Assembly (NCBI GenBank): GCA_022820925.1
Contig: JAJEEO010000003.1
Coordinates: 62,001 to 126,000 of the forward strand
Direction: 5' to 3'
Source: Acidimicrobiia bacterium
GTDB lineage: Bacteria; Actinomycetota; Acidimicrobiia; Acidimicrobiales; Poriferisodalaceae
DNA length: 64,000 bases
Position numbers and translations under genes: made by a program. A model generated the notes under the pieces. The model worked only from the letters and a program-made list of their open reading frames with translations. It was not told where the DNA came from and ran no database searches. Shown one piece after another: positions 16,233-25,444 of this stretch. Numbering within the stretch: position 1 is the stretch's first letter; each line of letters opens with the position of its first letter.

Positions 16233-17456
16233 TCAGTCCGAGGCGACGACGCCCCGCTCGGTCAGGTCCGCAATCTCGTCATCGCCGAGCCCCAGTACCT
16301 CGGACAGCACCGCTGCGGTGTGCTCACCGGCTCGCGGGGCCGGTCCGCGCACGCCCACGTCGGGCGAGTTGTGCATCCGGAACGGCGCAGCAACCGTCTC
16401 GAAATCGCCGGTCTCGGGATGGTGGATGGTCTCGAACGCGCCGGTAGCGCGCACCTGCGGATCCTGTGCTGCTTGGGCTGTGTCGTTGATGGGCGCCCAG
16501 ATGCAGCGGTGTTCGTCGAGGCGGGGCATCCAGTAGTCCGATGGCTGCGACTTGAGCGTGTCGTCGATGTCGGCGAGCAGGGCGCGCATGGCCCTGAAGC
16601 GCTGCCGGCCGGTCTGGTAGTCGGGGTTGGACAGCAGATCCTCCCGCTCGATGGCCTTGCAGAAGCGCTCCCACGCATCACCGGTGTCGGGCATCGTGAA
16701 GTGCAGCCAGCGCCCGTCTGCGCACTCGAAGGCTTCGAGCATCGGCGACAGGCCGCTCTCGCGGGGCCGTTCTGTGTTGGGGCGACCGTCCACGAGCGAC
16801 GTGGCCATGTCGATGGCGATGGTCCATGTCGCTGTGCGCAGCAGCGAGGACTCCACGATCTGGCCCTCGCCGGTCACGTCTCGGGCCCGCAGCCCGGACA
16901 TGATCGCGCCGAAGAACGCCAGGCTCGTGGTGTGGTCTCCCTGACCGGGTCGAGCATGCGGCGGGGCACCGCCAGGTGGCGTCGAGGCGCCGTAGAGGCC
17001 TGACCGGGAAAAGAACGCCGTCACGTCATAGCCGGGCCGGTCGATCTCCTCGCCTACCTCGCCATAGCCCGAGAGCAAGCCGATCACTAAGTCGGGCTTC
17101 ATCGCGAGCAGATCGTCAGTGTTGAGACCGAACCGGTCACGGCGCTCGGGCAGCAGGTTCATCACGACGACATCTGACGCAGCGACGAGGCGACGGGCGA
17201 TCGCTGAGCCATCGGGATCTTCGAGGTTCAACTGGATCGACTGCTTGCCCCGATTGATGAACTGGAACGCCACGTCAGGGTTGTGGACGCCCTCGGGCAC
17301 TTTGGCCTGCTTCATCAGCCCGCGAATCGGATCGCCGCCGATGGCCTCCACCTTGATCACGTCGGCACCGAGGTCGGCCATGATCGCCACGGCGGACGGC
17401 GCAGCCGCGAAGTTGGCGAACTCGGTGACGCGGATGCCCTCGAGGGGTGATGTCAT
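16233..17456 (-). CDS. CaiB/BaiF (family III) CoA-transferase
   Basis: This 407-residue single-unit family III CoA-transferase moves CoA between carboxylic acids. The start L-E-G-I-R-V-T-E-F-A and D-L-G-A-D-V-I-K-V-E at about 30-40 are characteristic, as are N-R-G-K-Q-S-I and the G-E-G-Q-I-V-E-S-S helix near 195. The true start is M-T-S-P-L at 17454-17456. Its ATGA overlaps the stop of the upstream ferredoxin-like gene by 4 bp, implying translational coupling. Pairing with an iron-sulfur protein is unusual. Substrate acids cannot be predicted. Confidence 0.9.
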   Translation of the reverse strand: MTSPLEGIRVTEFANFAAAPSAVAIMADLGADVIKVEAIGGDPIRGLMKQAKVPEGVHNPDVAFQFINRGKQSIQLNLEDPDGSAIARRLVAASDVVVMNLLPERRDRFGLNTDDLLAMKPDLVIGLLSGYGEVGEEIDRPGYDVTAFFSRSGLYGASTPPGGAPPHARPGQGDHTTSLAFFGAIMSGLRARDVTGEGQIVESSLLRTATWTIAIDMATSLVDGRPNTERPRESGLSPMLEAFECADGRWLHFTMPDTGDAWERFCKAIEREDLLSNPDYQTGRQRFRAMRALLADIDDTLKSQPSDYWMPRLDEHRCIWAPINDTAQAAQDPQVRATGAFETIHHPETGDFETVAAPFRMHNSPDVGVRGPAPRAGEHTAAVLSEVLGLGDDEIADLTERGVVASD

Positions 17457-18547
17457 CTTCGTTGCTCCTGAATGTCGGTAACGATGAACTCGGTCGCCGG
17501 CTTGGCGGGCAAACCGCCCATCGCACGGCACGCAATGGTCGGCACAGTCCGCCCTTCGTGCACTGTCACGGTCCAGGAACGTCCCGCGGATGTTGCGATC
17601 ACGTCGACTGCCCAGGCGTCAGGGGTGCGTCGGAAGCGCACCTCACGCGCGATCGATTCGAGCGACCACCCGATCTCGGCCAACACGGCCCGTTCGCCCA
17701 CCTGGGCCGGCCCGGTTGCAGCCCCCCACCAGCCGCGACAGCGTGGCGCCAAGGCGGATACGTCTGCGGTCCGGTCCAAGATCGAGGCCAGCTCCCCGGC
17801 CTCGATGCCGGCCCACATGCGGCCGTCCGGCAGCGTCATTGCGGTGGGGGCAAATCGATGCCCCCCGGTGTGGCTGACCCGGTACACGGAGATCCGTCCG
17901 CTGGCAGTCGGCGCGCCCGGATAGGGCTCGTCGACATCTGCGCGGCGGTACGCACGCAGAACTCCTTCGAAGTCGGCTGCGAGGCGAGTGCCCTCGCTGC
18001 CGCAGCACACGTCGTGGCTCCCCTGGGTGCAGATCAGCACTGCCCGCTCGTCTTCGGTGCAGCCGAACGATGCGAATCCCTGCCCGTCTGGAATCGGATC
18101 GGATGGCAGTTTGCGCTCCAGGTGTGCGAAGAGCTGGCGCAGTCCGGCGGAGTCGGCGGCTTCGAAGTACGCGGAGTGGATCCCGGCACCGGCGCGCGAA
18201 TGGAGCACGACGGGAATCCGATCGGACCTCGTGCGCTCGTCCGGCGGCACCGTGGCGAGGACGCGCGTCGGGCCCGTCGCCAGATCGATCATCGGTCTGA
18301 ACCCTTCTAGCAGGCCGGAGGCGAAGACCGGCTTTGGCCAGGGCAGCGGTGTCTCGACCAGCGCTACCGCCTGGGCGCTGATGGCGGTCCCGCCAGGGTC
18401 TGTGCCGATGCCGGCAGCGTGCGCGGAGCAGCGCGGCGCCTCGTCGGCAGCCGGCAGCAGCGCCAGCACATCGGGCTCAAGCGGCGGCAGGGTCCCCACG
18501 GTCGGCTGCGCCAGTCGGGACACTGTTCCCTCCGGTGCCGCTGCCAT
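17453..18547 (-). CDS. Apd1/sucrase-ferredoxin-like thioredoxin-fold [2Fe-2S] protein
   Basis: This 364-residue protein is of the sucrase/ferredoxin-like family. Two signature pieces are clear: C-T-Q-G-S-H-D-V-C-C (Cys 173, with Cys 181/182) and H-T-G-G-H (His 226 and 230). The C-x8-C plus H-x3-H pattern is the one that binds a His/Cys-ligated [2Fe-2S] cluster in Apd1-type proteins. The role is probably redox or iron-sulfur signalling. The start M-A-A-A-P-E is chosen because sequence upstream is low-complexity. It overlaps the CoA-transferase by 4 bp, so the two form an operon. It is divergent from the GOGAT-domain gene. Confidence 0.85.
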   Translation of the reverse strand: MAAAPEGTVSRLAQPTVGTLPPLEPDVLALLPAADEAPRCSAHAAGIGTDPGGTAISAQAVALVETPLPWPKPVFASGLLEGFRPMIDLATGPTRVLATVPPDERTRSDRIPVVLHSRAGAGIHSAYFEAADSAGLRQLFAHLERKLPSDPIPDGQGFASFGCTEDERAVLICTQGSHDVCCGSEGTRLAADFEGVLRAYRRADVDEPYPGAPTASGRISVYRVSHTGGHRFAPTAMTLPDGRMWAGIEAGELASILDRTADVSALAPRCRGWWGAATGPAQVGERAVLAEIGWSLESIAREVRFRRTPDAWAVDVIATSAGRSWTVTVHEGRTVPTIACRAMGGLPAKPATEFIVTDIQEQRR

Positions 18548-18680
18548 CGGGCCAGCATAGGAAGCCGTTCTGGCTGGGGCCCGATGAACTCTGCGCCGAG
18601 CGGTCGTTCCCGGAGCCGTCGGGAGAGGTTCGCCATGGCGCTGCTCAAGCGTTGTGCGGGCTCGCGGTAGGTTCGGGTGC

Positions 18681-20264
18681 GTGCCGTGGTGGCTGTGGTT
18701 GTTGATCAGCATCGGGGCCTTTCTTGGGATCGTGTTCATTCACGACAGCATCCAGAAACGGCACTCGATCCTGCGCACGTACCCGGTCATCGGCCATCTC
18801 CGTTTCCTGCTGGAGAAGATCGGCCCCGAGCTGCGGCAGTACATCGTGGCTCACAACGAGGAAGAGCGGCCCTTCAACCGGGACGAGCGACGCTGGGTGT
18901 ACTCGACAGCCAAAGAGCAGAACACGTACTTCGGCTTCGGCACCGATGACGAGATCGACAAGCCGGGTCACATCACGTTCCGTCACAGTCCGTTCCCGCT
19001 GGGCCGCACCGTGCCGGTTGATGCCCCGCTGCCGTGCGGCAAGGTCATGGGCGCGTGGAGCGGCCGGGCCAAGGCGTTCCGCCCGGCTTCGATTGTGAAC
19101 GTCTCGGCAATGAGCTTCGGCTCGCTGTCCGGCACGGCGATCGAGGCGCTCAACCGTGGGGCGAAGATGGCCGGCTGCATGCACAACACGGGCGAGGGCG
19201 GCATCTCGAAGTACCACCGCAGCGGCGGCGACCTGGTCTTCCAGATGGGAACCGGCTACTTCGGGTGCAGGAACCCCGACGGCACCTTCTCGATGGACCG
19301 CTTGCTGGAGACGATCGACAGCGCGCCGGTTCGCTCCATCGAAGTGAAGCTGTCACAGGGAGCCAAGCCCGGCGTCGGCGGCCTGTTGCCCGGCGCCAAG
19401 GTGAGCCCCGAGATCGCAGAGGCACGAGGCGTCCCGGTCGGCGAGGACGTGGTGAGTCCCAGCCGCCACTCGGCATTCGGCAGCGTCGCGGAGCTGGTGG
19501 ACTTCGTGGAGGAAGTGGCCCGGGAGACCGGACTGCCGGTGGGCATCAAGTCGGCGGTGGGCCAGGAGGCCTTCTGGACCGAGCTGGCCCAGCACATGGC
19601 CGAGACCCGCCGCGGACCCGACTTCGTGACCGTGGACGGCGCAGAGGGGGGAACAGGCGCAGGACCGCTGGTGTTCACCGATCACGTCGCGCTGCCGTTC
19701 TGGCGGGCGTTCGGCATCGTGCACCGGGCATTCGGCGAGGCCGGCCTGTCCGACCAGATCGTGATGATCGGCTCGGCCAAGCTGGGCTTTCCGGCTCCCG
19801 CAGCACTGGCATTCAACATCGGGGTCGACATGATCGGTGTGGCTCGCGAGCCGATGATGGCGATTGGCTGCATCCAGGCTCAGCGCTGCCACACCGACCA
19901 TTGCCCGACTGGGGTGGCGACGCAGAACACATGGCTCTCTCGCGGCCTCGATCCGACGCTCAAGAGCGTGCGGCTCGCGAACTACGTCATCGGGTTGCGC
20001 AAGGAGCTGTTCAGGCTGGCCGATGCCTGCGGCGTCGAGCACCCGGGCCTCATCGGGGGCGACAACGTCAACGTGGTAAGCCCATTCGGCGACCTCATTC
20101 CTGCCCACCACGCCTTCGGCGTCACCCCCGAGCGCACCCACAGCCCGGCCCGCATCGCCGGCCTGCTGGAGGCGGTGAGCGCCCGCACGGCAGACGGCGC
20201 GCAAGCCGACGCCGAAGCGCTGGCAGACTCTCTCGCATCGGATTCGTCAGTGGACGCCGCCTAG
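18681..20264 (+). CDS. FMN-binding glutamate synthase (GOGAT) domain protein, membrane-anchored
   Basis: This 527-residue protein begins with one N-terminal membrane helix (W-W-L-W-L-L-I-S-I-G-A-F-L-G). It then has a complete glutamate-synthase large-subunit-type FMN domain: V-S-A-M-S-F-G-S-L-S near 140, N-T-G-E-G-G, K-P-G-V-G-G, and D-G-A-E-G-G-T-G-A. A C-x5-C-x4-C cluster (G-C-I-Q-A-Q-R-C-H-T-D-H-C) fits the [3Fe-4S] site. The amidotransferase domain of true glutamate synthase is missing, so the reaction is uncertain. Archaeal-type stand-alone GOGAT domain proteins share this layout. GTG at 18681 is chosen because it places the hydrophobic helix at the N-terminus. Confidence 0.85.
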   Translation: MPWWLWLLISIGAFLGIVFIHDSIQKRHSILRTYPVIGHLRFLLEKIGPELRQYIVAHNEEERPFNRDERRWVYSTAKEQNTYFGFGTDDEIDKPGHITFRHSPFPLGRTVPVDAPLPCGKVMGAWSGRAKAFRPASIVNVSAMSFGSLSGTAIEALNRGAKMAGCMHNTGEGGISKYHRSGGDLVFQMGTGYFGCRNPDGTFSMDRLLETIDSAPVRSIEVKLSQGAKPGVGGLLPGAKVSPEIAEARGVPVGEDVVSPSRHSAFGSVAELVDFVEEVARETGLPVGIKSAVGQEAFWTELAQHMAETRRGPDFVTVDGAEGGTGAGPLVFTDHVALPFWRAFGIVHRAFGEAGLSDQIVMIGSAKLGFPAPAALAFNIGVDMIGVAREPMMAIGCIQAQRCHTDHCPTGVATQNTWLSRGLDPTLKSVRLANYVIGLRKELFRLADACGVEHPGLIGGDNVNVVSPFGDLIPAHHAFGVTPERTHSPARIAGLLEAVSARTADGAQADAEALADSLASDSSVDAA

Positions 20265-20301
20265 CCGCAGCCAAACCCGGCGTTCTCGTCGAGGAGGAGC
20301 C

Positions 20302-21153
20302 ATGAGTCGCCCCTACGGCCACCCGATCCAGGCCAGCTCGCATGCCGCCGAGCGCATCACCGACGAGCACAAGGCGGTGTTCGCGGCAGACGGCGTGGTG
20401 AAGGTGACACATGCGGTGTCGGACGCGTGGGTCGAACGGGTGCTCGACGTGGCCGACCAGCAGCTGCGCGAGCCCGGCAAGTGGGTGTCAGACACAAATC
20501 CAGGAGCGCCGGAGAACCGGCTGTTCACCAGCAGGTACCGGTGGGAGATCGATCCGGTCATCGGCGATTTCGTCTTCAACTCGGGCATGGCGCAGATGGC
20601 CGCGGCGTTGATGGGTTCGGACACCGCGCGCTTCTACTTCGACCACCTGCTCATCAAGGAGCCGCGGACTGCCAACCCCACGCCGTGGCATCAGGACATC
20701 CCCTACTGGCCCTTCCTGGGCAAGCAGATCTGCTCTGCGTGGGTGGCGATGACGCCGGTCACCGTGGCGGAGAGCTCGCTCGAGTTCGTGCGCGGCTCGC
20801 ACAGCTGGGATGCCTACTACGCGCCGGAATCCTTCGACGGCAAGAAGGGCTTCATGGCCGACTTCGAGGGCGAGAAGATGCCCGACGTGGAGGCCGACCG
20901 GGCCGCGTACGACATCATCGGGTTCGACGTCGAGCCCGGAGATGCGCTGTTCTTCTCGTCGTGGATCATCCACGGCTCGCCGGGCAATGCCGGCGACCAC
21001 CGGCGGGTGGCCTTGTCCACCCGCTGGCTGGGCGACGACGCGGTGTGGTACCCCCATGCGGGGTGCGATCCCATCGTGGGCGACGACGACACAACCTCGG
21101 TCGCCGGCGAGTATCCCGGCGACAACGACAAGTTCCCCCTCGTCGCCGCGTAG
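20302..21153 (+). CDS. Phytanoyl-CoA dioxygenase (PhyH) family protein
   Basis: This 283-residue Fe(II)/2-oxoglutarate oxygenase has W-H-Q-D-I-P near residue 130, giving the His-x-Asp iron ligands. I-I-H-G-S-P-G supplies the distal His near 225, and R-R-V-A-L-S-T-R supplies the 2-oxoglutarate Arg. An excellent GAGGAGGAG ribosome site sits just before the ATG. It follows the GOGAT-domain gene by 37 bp and is probably cotranscribed. PhyH enzymes hydroxylate branched acyl-CoAs, ectoine or other small molecules, and the substrate here is open. Confidence 0.9.
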   Translation: MSRPYGHPIQASSHAAERITDEHKAVFAADGVVKVTHAVSDAWVERVLDVADQQLREPGKWVSDTNPGAPENRLFTSRYRWEIDPVIGDFVFNSGMAQMAAALMGSDTARFYFDHLLIKEPRTANPTPWHQDIPYWPFLGKQICSAWVAMTPVTVAESSLEFVRGSHSWDAYYAPESFDGKKGFMADFEGEKMPDVEADRAAYDIIGFDVEPGDALFFSSWIIHGSPGNAGDHRRVALSTRWLGDDAVWYPHAGCDPIVGDDDTTSVAGEYPGDNDKFPLVAA

Positions 21154-21213
21154 AGCAGTCGCCGTGCCCGAATGGGTCACGGGTGCCGGTGGCAGTGCGA
21201 GTAGTTTCGGGGT

Positions 21214-21798
21214 ATGGACTATCCGGCTTCTTTAACTGTCCAGCCCTCAGAGCGCGTGGCGAACTGGCGTCCATTGGTCCACTGGATCATGCTGATCCCG
21301 CACTTTGTGGTCCTCGCCGTGTTCCACGTCGTGGCTTGGCTGCTCGCGATCTTGACCATGCTAGTGATTCTCGTCACCGGCAAGCTGCCGGCAGGCATCG
21401 CGAGCTTCCAAGCGATGTACATCCGCTACTACCCCCGTGTGCTGTCGTACGTGCACATCATCCACGACCAGTACCCGCCATTCGAATTCCCCTCGTCGGA
21501 GGAGGATCCGGGCGGTTCGCCGGTGGCGGTGAATGTCGCAGTGGAGCCGGGGAACCGCAATCGTCTGGCAGCACTGTTCCGTCCGATCTACGGGCTGCCG
21601 CAGATCGTTTTCGTCACCCTCTACTCGTATCTCGTCGTCGCAGTGGTGACGATCGCCTACTTCATCATCCTGTTCACCGGCCGCTGGCCTGCAGGCATGC
21701 GCGATTTCGTGATCGGGTTCTACCGGGTCCATGCGCGCTACCTGACCTTCATCTACATGCTGACCGACAAGTACCCGCCCTTCAGCACCGCCGAATAG
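21214..21798 (+). CDS. DUF4389 membrane protein, copy 1
   Basis: This 194-residue protein has two similar halves. Each holds a hydrophobic helix pair followed by a T-G-(K/R)-(L/W)-P segment and an aromatic ending Y-P-P-F. Helices lie near 22-52 and 125-155. This is the DUF4389 pattern, whose function is unknown. It is followed 68 bp later by a close paralog, so the pair arose by tandem duplication. Confidence 0.8.
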   Translation: MDYPASLTVQPSERVANWRPLVHWIMLIPHFVVLAVFHVVAWLLAILTMLVILVTGKLPAGIASFQAMYIRYYPRVLSYVHIIHDQYPPFEFPSSEEDPGGSPVAVNVAVEPGNRNRLAALFRPIYGLPQIVFVTLYSYLVVAVVTIAYFIILFTGRWPAGMRDFVIGFYRVHARYLTFIYMLTDKYPPFSTAE

Positions 21799-21818
21799 GC
21801 CCAACCCCCCGCCCCTCG

Positions 21819-21833
21819 CCGGGCGATGCCCGG
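21819..21833. terminator. Short GC hairpin between DUF4389 copies
   Basis: CCGGGC (21819-21824), loop GAT, GCCCGG (21828-21833) form a perfect 6-bp stem. There is no T tract, so it may be a weak terminator or processing site. Confidence 0.35.
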
Positions 21834-21865
21834 ACTGATCCGAGCCTCCAAGTAGGTTCGGCGGC

Positions 21866-22450
21866 ATGGCTTACCCGGCTTCCGTCACCGTCGAGTCACC
21901 GGAGCGGATCGCCAACTGGCGACCCTTGGTGCACTGGCTGCTGCTGATCCCGCACCTGATCATCTTCGAGATCCTGCAGCACATCGCGTGGCTGCTGAAC
22001 CTGTTCGGCTGGATCGCCATCGTGTTCACCGGCAAGATGCCCAAGGGCTTGGCGGATTTCCAGTCCATGTACTTGCGCTACAGCATCCGGCTGTACGCCT
22101 ACTTCGACTGTCTGCACGAGCGCTACCCGCCATTCGAGTTCGACATGTCTGCACCCGAGCCCGGAGGCACTCCGGTCGCTGTCGACATCGAACCTCAGCT
22201 CACCGACCGCAACCGGCTCACGGTCGCATTCCGGCTGATCCTGGTGATTCCGGCCCTGATCTTCACTGCGATCACCGGTCTCATCACAGCGGTGCTGGTC
22301 GTGCTCGGCTTCTTCGCAGTGCTGTTCACCGGCCGCTGGCCCGACGGAATGCGCGGGTGGGTCGTCTCGTGGTTCGGTGTGAACCTGCGCATGAACGCGT
22401 ATCTGCACCTGCTGACCGATCAGTACCCGCCGTTCAGCCTCGACGCCTGA
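21866..22450 (+). CDS. DUF4389 membrane protein, copy 2
   Basis: This 194-residue paralog of the preceding gene has identical length and the same repeated architecture (N-W-R-P-L-V-H-W near the start, T-G-R-W-P and Y-P-P-F-S-L near the end). Hydrophobic segments are near 22-52 and 118-150. Conservation of the W-R-P-L-V-H-W and Y-P-P-F motifs between copies marks the likely functional surface. The function is unknown. The copies may form a heteromer in the membrane. Confidence 0.8.
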   Translation: MAYPASVTVESPERIANWRPLVHWLLLIPHLIIFEILQHIAWLLNLFGWIAIVFTGKMPKGLADFQSMYLRYSIRLYAYFDCLHERYPPFEFDMSAPEPGGTPVAVDIEPQLTDRNRLTVAFRLILVIPALIFTAITGLITAVLVVLGFFAVLFTGRWPDGMRGWVVSWFGVNLRMNAYLHLLTDQYPPFSLDA

Positions 22451-22572
22451 TCCGTCAGTTGGGCGGCGGGCCGCGGCGGCGCCGAACTCAGGACCTCCTG
22501 CACGTCGGGCGGCTGGCGCCACCGCAGGGCTACCGTGCGGGCGATGAGCGAGGCCCGAGGTGAGTGACTGCC

Positions 22573-24246
22573 ATGAGTGAGATGACCGGCGGCGAGGCCG
22601 TCGCGGCGACGCTGGCGCGCCTGGGCGTGCGGCACGTGTTCGGGATCGTCAGCGTCCACAACCTGCCGATGTACGAGGCGCTGTCGGTGCGCGACGACAT
22701 CGAGGTTGTGAAAGTCCGCCACGAGCAGGCGGCTGCACATGCTGCGGATGCCTACTACCGCGCCACCGGAGAGATGGGTGTGCTGCTCACCTCCACCGGC
22801 CCCGGCGCCGCCAACGCTGTGCCGGGTCTCTATGAGGCATCGTTCACCAGTTCGGCCGTGCTGATGGTGACCGGCCAGACGGAGTCACGGTTTTACGGCA
22901 AGGGGAAGGGCTTCCTGCACGAGAACGATCAGCAGGTCGACATGCTGCGCTCGGTGTGTCGCAGCGTGGCCTCCGTGCGGCATCCCGGCGAGATCTCTGC
23001 CGAGATCGCCCGCGTCGCCGACGACATCCGCACTGGTCGCCCCCAGCCCGGCGCCGTGGAGATCCCGATCGATTTCCAGTACGCCAAGGTCGGCGACGGG
23101 CGCATCGCCGGCTCACCCGAGGTGCCCCGCCTTCGGCCGGATGCATCGCTGCTCGACGACGCAGCCGAGCGTCTCGCCAGCGCGCAGCGACCTCTCATCT
23201 GGGCGGGCGGCGGCGTCGTCAGTGCCGATGCCTCGGCTGAGCTCACCGCGCTGGCCGAGCGGCTCGGTGCCCCCGTCGTCACCACCATCGAGGGCCGCAG
23301 CGCCCTGAGCGAGCTGCACCCGCTGTCGCTGGGCTTCCGCTCGGACCGTCCCCAGGTGGCCGACGTCTTTGCTGAGGCTGACCTGCTGCTGGCCGTGGGC
23401 ACCCGTTTCCAGAACTACGCCACGCGGGTGTGGGCGCTGCGCTTGCCCGAGGAGCTGATCCACCTCGACGCTGACCCGGGCGTGATCGGTCTGAACTACC
23501 CGGCGTCGTTGGCCGTCGTGGGCGACGCGAAGCTCAGCCTGGCCGGGCTGCTCGAACGGCTGGGTGACGGCGCGCCCACCATCGACGACGGCTACGTCGA
23601 GCGGGCCCGCAAGCACCGCGCCGCCGACATCGAGGCAATGCGCGAAGAGATTGGCCCCGACCACGCGGCGATCTGCGACGCGATCCGCCGGATGCTTCCC
23701 GATGAGGCCCGCATCGTCCGTGACACCACTGTGCCCGGCTACATGTGGGGCAACCGGCTGCTGCCGATAGTGGCGCCGCGCACATCCATCCGGGCGGCCA
23801 ATGCCGCCATCGGCCCCGGTGTGCCGATGGCCGTCGGTGCGGCGCTCGCCTCCGGCCAACCGACCGTCGTGATCCAGGGCGACGGCGGGCTGATGCTGTC
23901 GGTCGGAGAGATCTCGACGCTCGCCGAGCACGGCCTGCCCGTCATCGTGTGCGTCTTCAACGACGGCGGCTACGGCGTGCTGCGCATCATCCAGGACGCG
24001 CTCTGGGACTCCCACCACGGCACCGAGATCGGCGGCATCGACTTCGTCGCGGTGGCCGAGGCCATGAGCGTGCCCGCCCAGCGGGTGAGCAGCGTCGCAG
24101 AGTTCGAGGCCGCATTCGCCGACGCGGTCTCCCGCGCCAGCGGCGAATCAGGCCCTGTGGGACCGTCGCTGATCGACATCGACCTGACCGCGCTCATCCC
24201 GATCACGTTCCCTCTCCCGGCACACCAGCGCCGCCGCGAGAACTGA
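22573..24246 (+). CDS. Thiamine-diphosphate-dependent enzyme (acetolactate synthase/benzoylformate decarboxylase-like)
   Basis: This 557-residue protein has the three ThDP-enzyme domains. The catalytic Glu is in R-H-E-Q-A-A-A-H near 50, and a central FAD/nucleotide-like domain follows. The C-terminal ThDP/Mg motif runs from G-D-G-G (near 437) to N-D-G-G-Y-G. ATG 22573 has GAGGTGAG 8 nt upstream. An upstream GTG would add three residues. The Q-T-E-S and G-K-G-K-G-F-L-H-E segments resemble sulfoacetaldehyde- or acetolactate-type relatives, but no partner gene (regulatory subunit, Pta) is adjacent, so the reaction is open: 2-oxo acid decarboxylation or condensation. Confidence 0.85.
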   Translation: MSEMTGGEAVAATLARLGVRHVFGIVSVHNLPMYEALSVRDDIEVVKVRHEQAAAHAADAYYRATGEMGVLLTSTGPGAANAVPGLYEASFTSSAVLMVTGQTESRFYGKGKGFLHENDQQVDMLRSVCRSVASVRHPGEISAEIARVADDIRTGRPQPGAVEIPIDFQYAKVGDGRIAGSPEVPRLRPDASLLDDAAERLASAQRPLIWAGGGVVSADASAELTALAERLGAPVVTTIEGRSALSELHPLSLGFRSDRPQVADVFAEADLLLAVGTRFQNYATRVWALRLPEELIHLDADPGVIGLNYPASLAVVGDAKLSLAGLLERLGDGAPTIDDGYVERARKHRAADIEAMREEIGPDHAAICDAIRRMLPDEARIVRDTTVPGYMWGNRLLPIVAPRTSIRAANAAIGPGVPMAVGAALASGQPTVVIQGDGGLMLSVGEISTLAEHGLPVIVCVFNDGGYGVLRIIQDALWDSHHGTEIGGIDFVAVAEAMSVPAQRVSSVAEFEAAFADAVSRASGESGPVGPSLIDIDLTALIPITFPLPAHQRRREN

Positions 24247-24268
24247 GCACGAGCCCAGGCTGCAGTGC

Positions 24269-25444
24269 CTAAAGGCCCGAGGTGTCGGCTTCTGGGTCGA
24301 AGAAGGTGCGACCCGCCAGCTCCATGACCGGCATGGCCACCATGAAGTGAGCCGATGCGGTCTGGGCATCACGCAGGTGACGCTGCAACGGCGACTCCTC
24401 GAACACCGCCGTGCCGCCCATGGCCGCGTTCATCGACTGGATGACCCGCAGGCCTGTCTGCATCGCATGGGTGGTCGCCGTGCGCAGGTCACGGCGCAGC
24501 TCCAGATCGCACAGGCCGTGCTGAGCGCGCTCCCATGCAGCTTCGATCGTCGAATACAGCAGCCGCCGCGCTGCACGCACTTCAGTGTCTGCCACCGCCA
24601 CGGCGGAGTGCAGCGCGGGCCGTTGGCTCAGGGTCCGGCGTGAGCCCTGGGGCACCTTCGATTTGGCCACGTCGATGACCTCGTCCACGCACGCCCGGGC
24701 CATCCCCAGCGCTATAGCGCCGATGGGCAGCGCCAGCAGGCCGAACAGCGGCATCCGGTACAGCGGCTCGGCGGCGTACGACGACTTCAGGATGGAGCGC
24801 TCGTAGGCGATGCGCGATGCAGGCAGCCAGACATTGTGAGCCTCGAACGTGCTCGAACCCGAACCGCGCAGCCCGCTGGTGTACCAGTCGTCGTGCAGTT
24901 CGATGTCGTCGGGCCGGAAGAACGCCCGGCCGAGCGCCGGCTGCGGGCCGTCGCCACCGCGACCAGCGGCATCGTCATCGTCGATCTGCACGCCTGCGGA
25001 GATCCACGCCGCGTTGTGCGAACCCGAGGCCCATGCCCAGCGCCCGCTCACCATGTACCCGTCGGCGCCGTCGGGCCCGGGTGCAGCCGTGGCTGTCCCC
25101 GAGTGTGCGAAGACGCCGGCCGTGATGACGTCGGGGTTCTCCAGCAACTCCGCGAGCTGGGCCGGCTCGAGCGCGGCGAACATGATCTGCGAGGTTGCGC
25201 CGATGAACGTGCACCACGCTGCCGAGGCGTTGCCCCTGGCGAGCACTTCGCTGATCTCGGCGACCATCGCCGGTGGAAGCCCCATCCCGCCGAGTGCAGG
25301 CGGCACCAGCGTCCGGTAGAAGCCATCGGCTGCCAGCGCATCGGCCAAGTCCTGCGGCAGCTGCCGCAACGAATCGATCTCGACGCTGCGCCCCCGCAAG
25401 GTCGGGCCCCACTCGGCGGCCAGCTTCAGCATCTTGTTGCTCAT
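24269..25444 (-). CDS. Acyl-CoA-dehydrogenase-fold flavin monooxygenase (HsaA/HpaB-type hydroxylase)
   Basis: This 391-residue protein has the acyl-CoA dehydrogenase fold but resembles the two-component hydroxylase branch. It shows S-G-R-W-A-W-A-S-G-S-H-N-A-A-W near 130 and an N-V-W-L-P-A strand. It lacks the usual acyl-CoA dehydrogenase catalytic Glu context near R-G-S-G-S. A flavin reductase would be needed but is not adjacent. The ATG at 25442-25444 overlaps the stop of the upstream Ldh-family gene by 4 bp, so they are coupled. A GTG start at 25465 is possible. Confidence 0.75.
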   Translation of the reverse strand: MSNKMLKLAAEWGPTLRGRSVEIDSLRQLPQDLADALAADGFYRTLVPPALGGMGLPPAMVAEISEVLARGNASAAWCTFIGATSQIMFAALEPAQLAELLENPDVITAGVFAHSGTATAAPGPDGADGYMVSGRWAWASGSHNAAWISAGVQIDDDDAAGRGGDGPQPALGRAFFRPDDIELHDDWYTSGLRGSGSSTFEAHNVWLPASRIAYERSILKSSYAAEPLYRMPLFGLLALPIGAIALGMARACVDEVIDVAKSKVPQGSRRTLSQRPALHSAVAVADTEVRAARRLLYSTIEAAWERAQHGLCDLELRRDLRTATTHAMQTGLRVIQSMNAAMGGTAVFEESPLQRHLRDAQTASAHFMVAMPVMELAGRTFFDPEADTSGL

